Positions 1-7,142 of a stretch of DNA of 64,000 nt are shown piece after piece. Numbering within the stretch: the stretch's first letter is position 1; each line of letters begins with the position of its first letter. The position numbers were made by a program, and so were the translations under genes. The notes below the pieces were generated by a model. That model worked only from the letters and a program-made list of their open reading frames with translations. It did not search any database and was not told where the DNA came from. The DNA is from Candidatus Cloacimonadota bacterium (GTDB lineage Bacteria > Cloacimonadota > Cloacimonadia > Cloacimonadales > Cloacimonadaceae), in the NCBI GenBank assembly GCA_029561955.1, contig JAKQWO010000010.1, positions 1-64,000 of the forward strand, written 5' to 3'.

Positions 1-206
1 CGTGATCGTCAGCAAAAAAGCAGCAATTGATCTGATAGATAGTGCCATCTATATATACAATAACGATAGAATACATGAGGCATTAGGATACAAAACGCCA
101 TCCGAAGTATACGACAACCAGGCAATATTAAAACCCACTACGCGGAGCAAAAAATGCGTAGAGAAATAACACTAAAAACAAACAAAAAACAGTCCGGTAT
201 ACTGGC
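1..206 (+). mobile_element. Right end of an IS3-family insertion sequence (partial)
   Basis: The window opens inside an insertion sequence. Its transposase ends at 169, and after a short A-rich stretch the reading frame of an unrelated secreted-protein gene appears already open from about 195-207, so the IS boundary must lie between about 170 and 207. IS3-type elements normally end in CA; the CA that closes the run actggca at 206 is a possible end, but this is inference because the left end is outside the window and no inverted repeat can be matched. Confidence 0.6.
2..169 (+). pseudogene. IS3-family transposase (OrfB/integrase core), C-terminal fragment cut by window edge
   Basis: The open frame from the window edge to the TAA at 167-169 gives 55 residues containing HEALGYKTPSEVY preceded by an IYNNDRI segment. 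This is the characteristic tail of the IS3-family OrfB DDE integrase domain (rve_3), just after the catalytic Glu. The rest of the enzyme is upstream of the window, so whether the transposase is intact cannot be judged. The element appears to have inserted into, and removed the 5' part of, the next gene. Confidence 0.75.
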
Positions 207-1547
207 ACGTCACACTACACGGTAAGCTTTTATTACTTTACCAAAAACCTGGATACTGCCAACGACTATTGCCGCTACAGCGTGATGTATGACAACTATG
301 CAAATTGGGACAACTGGATCACGGTGAATAATAACAGCAATGCCTGGACTATGGTCTCGGTGGATGTGCCCACAGGAAGCAACTACCTGCGCCTGCGCCT
401 CTCCAGCAAGTTCGATGGAACCAGCAAATATGCCCATTGGGACTACGTCAAAGTGGAGGGCACACCGATTCCCAGCTCTGCACCAGAAGTAAGCAACGTA
501 ACAGTCAGCCAGCGTACCGACGGCAGCAAGATTGTGGATATCTATTATGACCTCTACGATGCTGAGGGAGACCTCTGTGACATCACTTTCAAGCTCAGCG
601 ACAACGGCGGTGCCAGCTTTGACATCATCCCCGATCCTGCCCACCTGAGCGGCGACTTTGGCGATGACCTGCCCGGCGGCAGCGGCAAACACATCATCTG
701 GGAGGCCGGGGCGGAAGGCTATGACTTGGATGGCAGTTTCCTCTGTCGTGTCTATGCCGATGATGGTTCTACACCACCTATACCGGAAAACTTTGTCTTA
801 GTGGAAGGTGGCACTTTCCATAACGGCACTTCCAATGTGACCATCAGCAGCTTCTACATCGATAAATACGAGCTCACTCAGTCTGAATACCAGGCTGTGA
901 TGGGCAACAATCCTTCTTACTATACTAATGTCACCAATGGTCCTGTGGAGCGGGTAAGCTGGTTTGATGCCATTGAATACTGCAACCGCCGCAGCATGCA
1001 GGAGGGGCTGACTCCCTGCTACAGCTACGGCAACTACGGCACCAATCCCGATGACTGGCCTTCAGGTTGGAATTCCAACCGAAACAATCATACCAATGTC
1101 GCCTGCAACTGGGGTGCTGAAGGCTATCGTCTGCCCACCGAAATGGAGTGGATGTTTGCCGCCAAGGGAGGTAATCAGAGCCAAGGCTATACCTACAGCG
1201 GCAGCAACACGGTTGGCAATGTTGCCTGGTATTATAATAATTCCGGCGGCAGTATGCAAGGCACTACGTACACAGTTGGTACCAAAGCCCCCAACGAGCT
1301 CGGTATCTACGATATGAGCGGTAACGTCTGGGAATGGGTGTGGGATATTTATGGAAGCTATCCCAGTGGAGCGCAGACTGATCCCCATGGGGCTAACAGC
1401 GGTTCCTACCGTGTGATTCGCGGCGGTGGCTGGTTCGACCATTCCGACAGCTGCACCGTTTCGTATCGTAGCTACAAGGATGCGACCTACGCGGGCAGCT
1501 TTATAGGGTTCCGCATCTGCAGGGTTTTCTGTACGGGCGGTCGCTGA
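204..1547 (+). pseudogene. 5'-truncated secreted protein with formylglycine-generating-enzyme-like (SUMF1) domain
   Basis: The longest frame with a start codon begins at a GTG (282), but the same frame is open and protein-like upstream (residues reading TSHYTVSFYYFTKN), directly abutting the IS remnant, so the true N-terminus including any signal peptide has been lost. What remains is a beta-sandwich-like segment, an Ig-like region (about 70-165 counting from 282) and a SUMF1/FGE-sulfatase domain with the family landmarks FVLVEGGTF, YRLPTEMEW, GNVWEWVWD, VIRGGGW and GFRICR. Of the two FGE cysteines, the first position (after GGGWF) is Asp, while the Cys in DSCTVSYR fits the second, so sulfatase activation is unlikely; such domains are common in secreted proteins of this lineage. 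The last codons and the stop come from an interspersed repeat. Probably non-functional. Confidence 0.75.
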
Positions 1548-1560
1548 ACCGCCGATCTGC
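1531..1560 (+). repeat. GTACGGGCGGTCGC hairpin unit, copy 1
   Basis: This roughly 30-bp unit begins GTACGGGCGGTCGCTGAACC and can fold as a short hairpin (GGCGGT paired with ACCGCC). Related copies lie at 3047-3075, 33460-33490 (inverted) and 58871-58900 (inverted). This copy overlaps the 3' end of the formylglycine-enzyme-like gene and supplies its stop codon. Confidence 0.7.
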
Positions 1561-1854
1561 ACGGATACCAGTATGTACACTCGCAGAGATGCCTGGTACG
1601 GTCGGTCCGGCGACCGACCCTACTATAGCGACCATACATTCAGCGTAAAGCCTGATGAGTATGAACCCCGTCCTGCAAGCTGCAGCTTCTCAGTTGAGCT
1701 CAGTCCCAAGGTGGAAAGGCAATGAAATGAGAAAGCACTTGACTTATAACAACAAAGAAGTGATTGAAGAGGAATTTTAAAATGTTCCCGAGTAACCATA
1801 TTAACAACCAGTTGGAATTTACACCAACAATAAAGACAAAACAGGAGTAAAACA
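1548..1854. other. Intergenic: repeat units and possible coding debris
   Basis: Holds the end of the 1531 repeat and a perfect hairpin (GGTCGGT-loop-ACCGACC, 1600-1617) whose 24 nt at 1600-1623 recur exactly at 33330-33353. An open frame runs through to a TGA near 1725 without a start or ribosome site and may be debris of a longer gene. The ribosome site of the next gene (CAGGAG) lies just before 1855. No RNA gene recognised. Confidence 0.5.
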
Positions 1855-2712
1855 ATGAAAGTAATACTTTCCCGCAAGGGATTTGACAGCACTGCTGGGG
1901 GATATCCCAGCCCTATCCTGGATGCGAGGGAGCTCATCAGCTTCCCCATCCCTGAAAACATGGCCCATGCAACGCCAGATTATCGCAAATTGCCAAGAAT
2001 ACGTTATGCAGACCATAAGACTTCGCAGGGAATCACATATTTGGATCTGCTTTCCCAATTACTGCCTCCCAATAATCAGAACCTTAAGTTCAGGGAAGAG
2101 AGAATCCCGCTGGAAGAGGCATTTTGTCACTACGATCCTCAGATATATAATCCATCCACCCATAGTGAAACACCCAAGTACAAAGGCTTGTTTGGGCAAA
2201 CCAAAAGTGCTCTTGGGCATCTTGTTAAAGAAAATATCGGAGCGGGTGACCTGTTTCTCTTCTTTGGCTGGTTTCGCGATACCAAAAGAAAGCCAGATGG
2301 GACATATGAGTATGTGCAAGGAACTGACAAGCACGTCATATGGGGCTGGCTTGAAGTTGAAAGAGTCATAGATGTTAAGCGTGATAAAGTTCAAGATTCA
2401 GACTTGAGAAAGCACCCTCATTTTTCTTTGGTAAGAGATGAGAACAAGGTATTCGTCAGTAAAGATAAGCTGTCATTCTTACCCGATTTGCCTGGGGCGG
2501 GGGTGTTCCAATATCATGATAAACTCGTTCTTACCAAAAAGGGAATGAGCCGTTCAAAATGGGATTTACCTGCTTACTTTAAGGGAAAGATTAGTTATCA
2601 TACGGAAGCAAGCTTCAAAAAGGACTATTTCCAGTCAGCCGGTATAGGTCAGGAGTTTGTGGTGGATGCAGACGATAAGATAATGAAATGGGTTAAAAAC
2701 CTGTTTATATAG
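1855..2712 (+). CDS. Nmad3-family (nucleotide modification associated domain 3) protein
   Basis: 285 residues. The N-terminus MKVILSRKGFDSTAGGYPSP followed by a LISFPIPE-like segment matches the conserved start of the Nmad3 family as I know it, a domain predicted from gene neighbourhoods to act in DNA or nucleotide modification, often in phage and mobile regions; its biochemistry is not established. Other visible features are a GDLFLFFGWFR strand-rich core, an HVIWGWLEV segment and a basic C-terminal half. Start chosen at the ATG with CAGGAG eight bases upstream. It has no modification or restriction partner nearby: an IS-truncated gene lies upstream and repeats lie downstream, so it looks like acquired cargo. 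A rho-independent terminator follows. Function unproven. Confidence 0.7.
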   Translation: MKVILSRKGFDSTAGGYPSPILDARELISFPIPENMAHATPDYRKLPRIRYADHKTSQGITYLDLLSQLLPPNNQNLKFREERIPLEEAFCHYDPQIYNPSTHSETPKYKGLFGQTKSALGHLVKENIGAGDLFLFFGWFRDTKRKPDGTYEYVQGTDKHVIWGWLEVERVIDVKRDKVQDSDLRKHPHFSLVRDENKVFVSKDKLSFLPDLPGAGVFQYHDKLVLTKKGMSRSKWDLPAYFKGKISYHTEASFKKDYFQSAGIGQEFVVDADDKIMKWVKNLFI

Positions 2713-2743
2713 AGGTCATGATCCACTGTTGGAATAATAATAG

Positions 2744-2780
2744 CCCGCATGTCCGCTTGGATGTGCGGGTTTTGGTTTTT
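2744..2780 (+). terminator. Rho-independent terminator after the Nmad3 gene
   Basis: An 11-bp stem (CCCGCATGTCC with GGATGTGCGGG, two G-U pairs) with a 4-base loop at 2744-2769 is followed by TTTTGGTTTTT. It sits about 30 bases after the stop codon on the same strand. Confidence 0.75.
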
Positions 2781-2927
2781 CCACGGATGGGGCGGCGAGC
2801 CGCAGTTGTGAGTTGTGAGTTGTGAGTGGCTGACGCACGTTTCGGGAATACGTGTGTTCGTTTCTGGGTTGGGTGTAGCCTCGAAGATCTTTCTATTGGC
2901 CCACGAATTACACGAATTGACACGAAT
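2778..2927. repeat. Degenerate repeat shared with 47229-47389
   Basis: Both regions start with TTCCCACGGATGGGG-like sequence, share a GTGAGnGTGGCTG segment and a TGTAGCnTCGAnG segment in the same order, and end in an identical 28-nt stretch (2900-2927 and 47362-47389) containing ACGAATTACACGAATTGACA. The middle is diverged. Overlaps the larger inverted-repeat element at 2791-3204. Confidence 0.65.
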
Positions 2928-3204
2928 GGGGCGACTTCGTCGCAGTTGTGAGTAGTGAGTTGTGAGTTGTGAGCGGCTGCGCTGGTTTCAAGGAATCGTT
3001 GTCTAAACTGTGTGGTCTTGTATGGTCGCTTGCCCTTAGCGACCCTGTACGGGCGCTCGCTGAAGCGCCGATGTACTGTCTTTAATCGTAGCTACCAAAG
3101 AAGTAGCCAGCGGTTGCTGATCCGCCGTTTGTCCTGATCGCCACATGCATCCCGAAACGTGCGTCAGCGACTAACAACTATCAACTAACAACTGGGCGAA
3201 GCCC
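2791..3204. repeat. ~410 bp MITE-like element with ~55 bp terminal inverted repeats
   Basis: The left end (2791-2847) and the reverse complement of the right end (3150-3204) align: GC-rich tip, a tract of TTGTGAG or TTGTTAG heptamers, then a perfect 19-bp match (GCTGACGCACGTTTCGGGA at 2829-2847, inverted at 3150-3168). A third, internal copy of the heptamer tract lies at 2940-2975. The interior also carries two hairpins: GGTCGCT/AGCGACC near 3024-3044 and the GTACGGGCG unit. No open frame looks real, so any mobility would have to be in trans. Confidence 0.65.
3047..3075 (+). repeat. GTACGGGCGGTCGC hairpin unit, copy 2
   Basis: Reads GTACGGGCGCTCGCTGAAGC, a variant of the unit at 1531-1560 in which the two stem arms (GGCGCT and AGCGCC) have changed together so pairing is kept. 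This pattern suggests that the hairpin itself is maintained. Confidence 0.65.
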
Positions 3205-3257
3205 CCGACTGGCGACTTGGGAAGTGGCAGTGCGGCTACCGCCGGCTACATCACCAG

Positions 3258-3388
3258 GTATTACACTTTGGCAAAGAAAGAGACAACATTTGACCGATTT
3301 CGTATCGTTAGCATTGGCAAGAGGTTACGAGATTGGATTTTTGACTTTTTCTTCGTCTGAGCGAGGTCGTCAGAGTATATTATGAGGG
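3258..3388 (+). repeat. ~130 bp interspersed repeat, copy 1 (inverted copy at 33106-33237)
   Basis: Begins GTATTACACTTTGGCAAAGA, continues with AGAGACAACATTTGACCGAT, and ends with CGTCAGAGTATATTATGA. The reverse complement of 33106-33237 gives the same blocks in the same order, with a diverged middle. No open frame is conserved, so this is a DNA-level repeat. Confidence 0.7.
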
Positions 3389-3420
3389 CTTGTTTTTTCT
3401 CAGAGTGTTATGATAGTGGT

Positions 3421-3921
3421 TTAGCTATGTAGCACTCTGTCGATGAAGCTTTTAACCAATTCAGGGTCATCCAGATCGCATTCCTGCAGATAGGGCAGAT
3501 GCGGGAATGCGGTAAGGAAAGCTTTGGCAAAGAGGCCGGTGCCGATTCTTTGTGGGGCTGCGTCTCTGGAGCTGAAGAATTCTACATTTTGGATGCCGCA
3601 ACTGGGGGATTTGGATTTGAAGATGAAGCCTTTGAGGGGTTCCTTTTGAAGATAGAGGATTTTGGCATCTATCCAGTTCTGCATCTGCTGCGTGAGGTCT
3701 TGCTGGGTTTCCAGCGTTTGCAGGGAAGGGGCTTCCACATCGTAAAGCAGGATGATCTTCTCTCTGGGGGTGCTGAGTCCCAGCTCCACTTCAGGGCAGA
3801 TGGGCAGCCACTCTACATTTTCACCGAAGATTTCCTTTAGGCGTGGCTCAAGCTTGAGACGGCCATCATAGCGCACCAAGTTGCCTAAGAGGCAGGAGCT
3901 TACGCCGATGAGAGGCTTCAT
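3421..3921 (-). CDS. DUF523 family protein
   Basis: 166 residues, the size of a stand-alone DUF523 (YbbK-like) protein. Family motifs are visible in order: GVSSCLLGNLVRYDG at the N-terminus, LPICPEVELGLSTPRE in the middle and GFIFKSKSPSCG about residue 97, giving three conserved cysteines that could bind a metal or act in redox chemistry. No enzymatic role is established for the family. It is the last gene of a long minus-strand run; its ATG directly follows the stop of the thyX-like gene (no gap), implying co-transcription and perhaps translational coupling. The DUF1722 partner found fused in some proteins is absent. Confidence 0.85.
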   Translation of the reverse strand: MKPLIGVSSCLLGNLVRYDGRLKLEPRLKEIFGENVEWLPICPEVELGLSTPREKIILLYDVEAPSLQTLETQQDLTQQMQNWIDAKILYLQKEPLKGFIFKSKSPSCGIQNVEFFSSRDAAPQRIGTGLFAKAFLTAFPHLPYLQECDLDDPELVKSFIDRVLHS

Positions 3922-5307
3922 TTAAAGGGTGTCAAACTGGCTTTTGCCGCCTAACCTGGAGGTGGCGAAGGGAGCGTGAGGTTTGGCTTGCTCCACCATC
4001 TGCAGAGCCAGGTCTCGGATCTCCCACTGGGCATGTTCGTCACAACGCAGCCTGCTGAAGTGGTAAAGCTCACGCAGGTTGAGCTTGGCATAGACGCTTG
4101 TGCTTTCGGCGTTCAGATGCAGATAGGCTCCCAAGTGACGGGGCAGAGCTGTACGGTAGCTTTTCACCTCTTTAAAGAGTCGCTTCCACTCGTCGGCTCT
4201 ACCGATCTGTTGAATAGATTTGGGGATGATGATCTCTGTATTCTGCTGCTCGGTGGAGGCTTTGATCAGGGTGGCGGTGCGATGTCTTTTGAGCTGCGCC
4301 CAGGCGGATTCAGAGAGGGTAACGAGATATTCAAACTCCATGAGCTCAAAGGCGCGGGGCATCTTCTGCCAGGGCTTCAGTCCTTTGAAGAAGCCTTGCC
4401 AGAGTTCGCTCTGTTCTTCCGGGCTCAGGCTGGCAAAGTGCTGTTCCAAGCTCTTGAGATCGCCTTTGCCCTGTTCAAAATACAAAAGAGCCATGATGCG
4501 GGCATCTGCATTGTCCGTAGCGAAAAGAAGCTGGGAATGAGGCAGCTTAGCGGGCAAAGTGGTGCTGGGTACAAAGTCCAGCTCTGGAAGACAGAAGCAA
4601 TCCTTGGTAGCATCCGTGTAGCGCAAGAGTGAAGGTGCGATCTCGCTTACTTGAGTATAGATGAGCTCGTAAAGCTGCTTGGCTTCTTGTAAGGGGCTTT
4701 GGTTGAGGCGGGTGAGCAAGACTTCCAGGCTGCGGCAGTTGATGGTCATGCCCATCTGGGTTTTGGTGGCAAGCGGCAAGATGTAGCGGGCATCCTCTTT
4801 GGCCAGGGTGAGCAGGGTGCGTTTATCCAGTTCGGGATTGCATTTGGCAAGATGCTCAGTCAAGAGCTCAGTGCTTTGAGAATATTCTTTAAATAAGGCA
4901 TCGCAAAGCTCTGTATATCCGTCTGATAGCTCGGTGTCTTTTTTCAGCTCAGCGGGGACTAAATAGTCCTTTTCAAAGGTGACGTAACGCTGGGATTTCT
5001 CGGTGAAGGAGGCGAGGCGGCTGCGTTGAACCAGCTCGGTGAGATGACGTGAGATGCCGATGAGGTCGAGGTTGAAGACGGCGTGTTCGGCCACGGAGGC
5101 GTGTCCCATCTCAAAGATGATCTTCTCGTTTGAGTTACGAGCTTTGGCTATATGCTCAAGTGCCTCAAACCTAAGCTCTTCCACGCTCTTTTTGCTGCGG
5201 CTGATGCGGGCATAGGCGGCAGAGAGCACTTCCGGAGTGGCTACCTCCGAATCCAGCCTGGCTATCAGGGAGCTATCGATGTTGTATCCAGCTACTTTGA
5301 CCTGCAC
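3922..5307 (-). CDS. thyX: Tandem-domain ThyX-like flavin-dependent thymidylate synthase
   Basis: 461 residues, about twice a canonical ThyX (dUMP to dTMP using FAD and methylenetetrahydrofolate). Two ThyX-like halves are visible. Half 1 (about 1-225) carries a signature-like QRSRLASFTEKSQRY (94-108) in place of RHRxxSxNExSxRY, and a weak C-terminal helix (NCRSLEVLLTRLNQSPLQEA) without the usual AQWEIR. Half 2 (about 255-461) has RHR (341-343) but no SxRY signature, then a classical NLRELYHFSRLRCDEHAQWE segment (410-429). The two halves therefore keep complementary parts of the active site. Double-domain ThyX proteins exist elsewhere, but activity of this one is inferred. It lies 16 bases after deoC, so dTMP synthesis and deoxyribose catabolism are adjacent. 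Confidence 0.8.
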   Translation of the reverse strand: MQVKVAGYNIDSSLIARLDSEVATPEVLSAAYARISRSKKSVEELRFEALEHIAKARNSNEKIIFEMGHASVAEHAVFNLDLIGISRHLTELVQRSRLASFTEKSQRYVTFEKDYLVPAELKKDTELSDGYTELCDALFKEYSQSTELLTEHLAKCNPELDKRTLLTLAKEDARYILPLATKTQMGMTINCRSLEVLLTRLNQSPLQEAKQLYELIYTQVSEIAPSLLRYTDATKDCFCLPELDFVPSTTLPAKLPHSQLLFATDNADARIMALLYFEQGKGDLKSLEQHFASLSPEEQSELWQGFFKGLKPWQKMPRAFELMEFEYLVTLSESAWAQLKRHRTATLIKASTEQQNTEIIIPKSIQQIGRADEWKRLFKEVKSYRTALPRHLGAYLHLNAESTSVYAKLNLRELYHFSRLRCDEHAQWEIRDLALQMVEQAKPHAPFATSRLGGKSQFDTL

Positions 5308-5323
5308 TTGTTTGCTCCTTAAG

Positions 5324-6097
5324 TTAGAGTAAAGCTAAGACGTTACTGGCTCCGATGCGGTTTGCACCTGCTTCCAGCATGGCGAGGGCGGTCTCACGGT
5401 CACGGATGCCGCCGCTGGCTTTCACTCCCATCTTGGGGCCTACGCATCTGCGCATCAGCTCTACATCTTCCAGCTTTGCGCCGGCACTGCCAAAACCGGT
5501 GGAGGTCTTCACGAAGTCTGCGCCTGCTTTTTTGGCGTAGAGGCAGGAGATGATCAGCTCTTCCTCGCTCAAGATGCAGGTCTCAACGATCACCTTGAGC
5601 ACTGCATCACGCTTGTAACAGATGCTGGCGACGCTGTGGATCATATCATAGGAGAGTTTGGGCAGGCCGCTTTTGATGGCGCTGAGGCTTTGCACCATGT
5701 CCACTTCCTCGATGCCGTGTTCTAGGATGCTGGTCACTTCTGCCTCCACGGCTTCCAAAGAGCTGGCGCCCAAGGGGAAATTGATCACGGTGCAATTCTT
5801 GACGCTATGCAACAGACGCAGACGTAAGACATGGCTAAACCATGAGTTAACGCACACGGCGGCACAGTGGTGGGCATTGGCCAATTCACAGAGGTTGTTG
5901 ATGTCAGCGGTGGAAGCATCGGCTTTGAGGTTGGTGGCATCCAGCACGCTGATCACGCCCATGGAGCTTTTCCACAGTTGGTCAGGCTGATCAGCTCTAC
6001 ATTTGGCGCAATTCAGGCAGATGCCGTGTTCGCCATCACAACGGGCAGCGGGTGCATCTCCAAATAGGTCTCTGGCGATCTTTTCGATCTTATTCAT
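5324..6097 (-). CDS. deoC: Deoxyribose-phosphate aldolase
   Basis: 257 residues. Cleaves 2-deoxyribose-5-phosphate to glyceraldehyde-3-phosphate and acetaldehyde in deoxynucleoside catabolism. Catalytic features are present: Schiff-base Lys197 in FVKTSTGFG, Lys226 in GVKASGGIRD and Asp133 in EVDMVQ. Unusual is an N-terminal segment with Cys20, Cys27, Cys30 and Cys33 (CDGEHGICLNCAKC), spacing C-x6-C-x2-C-x2-C, which resembles an Fe-S or zinc site and is not needed for the TIM-barrel chemistry. Further cysteines at 70, 78, 82 and 102 are scattered. The gene lies 13 bases after rlmN and 16 before the thyX-like gene in the long operon. Confidence 0.93.
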   Translation of the reverse strand: MNKIEKIARDLFGDAPAARCDGEHGICLNCAKCRADQPDQLWKSSMGVISVLDATNLKADASTADINNLCELANAHHCAAVCVNSWFSHVLRLRLLHSVKNCTVINFPLGASSLEAVEAEVTSILEHGIEEVDMVQSLSAIKSGLPKLSYDMIHSVASICYKRDAVLKVIVETCILSEEELIISCLYAKKAGADFVKTSTGFGSAGAKLEDVELMRRCVGPKMGVKASGGIRDRETALAMLEAGANRIGASNVLALL

Positions 6098-6110
6098 GAG
6101 GGTCTCCTTT

Positions 6111-7142
6111 TTAAACTTTTTTCGTGGTTTTGATAGCTAACTGTCCACAAGCACCGTTGATGTCCCTGCCTCTGCTGCGGCGCAGGGTGATGGCTTGAGG
6201 CAGAGAGGTGGCGCGAGCCATGAAGTCCTCCACTTCCGCTTCTGTGGGCGATCTGTAGGGAAGCGAAGCGACAGGATTGTAGGGGATGAAATTGATCTTT
6301 GCGGCCAAATCTGAAGTGAATCGTTTGAGGGCTTGGATGGAGGCATCATCCATGTTGACCTCGGGGATGAGGATATATTCGAAGGTGATACGGAAGGGAT
6401 TTTGGCTATTGAAGTATTTTAAGGCACGTTTAAGAGGCTCTAAGGGATAAATGGTATTCACTCTCATTAGTCCGTCCCGAACCTTGTCAATGGCACTATT
6501 TAGCGACAGGGCGAGTTTTACTTTTACCTTGGAGTCAGCTAACTTGGTGATGCCGGGCAAGACGCCACAGGTGGAGATGGTGGTGCGTCTGGGGCTGAAA
6601 GATAGACCTTGTTCGTCTTGGAGTAAGAGGAGTGCTTCCAACACGTTATCCAGGTTGTCCATCGGTTCTCCCATGCCCATGAAGACGATGTTGGTAATGC
6701 GCTCCGGGTAGACCTCTCTTGAGGCGATGAGCACCTGCTGCATGATCTCGTGAGGTAAGAGGTTACGTCCCGCGCCCAGGGTGCCGGTAGCGCAGAAACT
6801 GCAGCCTCGGGCACAACCTGTCTGTGAGCTGAGGCAGAGGGTGTTTTTCTTGCCCTCCGGGATGACTACGCACTCGATCTTCTGGCTATCACTGAGCTGT
6901 AAGAGGAACTTCTTGGTGCCGTCTTTGGATTTATCAAGAGCAAGGATTTGGGGAAGAGAGAAGTCGAAACTGTCTGTGAGCCACTGTTTGAAGTCCTTAG
7001 GCAGGTTGCTCATCTCGTTGGGATCAAAGACCAGCTTGTCATAGACCCAATCCAGCAACTGCTTAGCTCTGTAGGCAGGGAAGTTTTCCGCAATGAAGGA
7101 GCTTAGAGCTTGGGGTTTGATGCCATAGATGCTGTTTAGCAT
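6111..7142 (-). CDS. rlmN: 23S rRNA (adenine2503-C2)-methyltransferase, radical SAM
   Basis: 343 residues, normal family length. Methylates C2 of A2503 in 23S rRNA (and often A37 of some tRNAs) by a radical SAM mechanism with a methyl-cysteine intermediate. The Fe-S motif is CARGCSFC (Cys110, Cys114, Cys117), followed by the SAM-contacting MGMGEPMDN segment; the C-terminal NGACGQLA contains the Cys that carries the methyl group. The N-terminus (IYGIKPQALSSF...YRAKQLLDWVY) is typical. Its start overlaps the end of the ricT-like gene by 7 bases, implying coupled translation. Confidence 0.96.
   Translation of the reverse strand: MLNSIYGIKPQALSSFIAENFPAYRAKQLLDWVYDKLVFDPNEMSNLPKDFKQWLTDSFDFSLPQILALDKSKDGTKKFLLQLSDSQKIECVVIPEGKKNTLCLSSQTGCARGCSFCATGTLGAGRNLLPHEIMQQVLIASREVYPERITNIVFMGMGEPMDNLDNVLEALLLLQDEQGLSFSPRRTTISTCGVLPGITKLADSKVKVKLALSLNSAIDKVRDGLMRVNTIYPLEPLKRALKYFNSQNPFRITFEYILIPEVNMDDASIQALKRFTSDLAAKINFIPYNPVASLPYRSPTEAEVEDFMARATSLPQAITLRRSRGRDINGACGQLAIKTTKKV

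Larger units (their letters stand above)
2713..3420. other. 700-base repeat-filled gap
   Basis: Contains the terminator, the MITE-like element and a ~130 bp repeat described separately. After these, 3390-3420 holds nothing recognisable. No tRNA, small RNA or credible gene was seen on either strand. Confidence 0.6.

Noticed and set aside
210-692. Open frame on the minus strand over the formylglycine-enzyme-like gene
   Set aside because: Antisense to a recognisable domain; repetitive Val/Ile/Ala composition.
1723-1780. Short frame of 17 codons before the Nmad3 gene as a leader peptide
   Set aside because: No ribosome site and no attenuator structure next to it.
2802-2975. Tandem TTGTGAG heptamers as a CRISPR or minisatellite
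   Set aside because: Only three to four units per tract without spacers; better explained as part of the inverted ends of the ~410 bp element.
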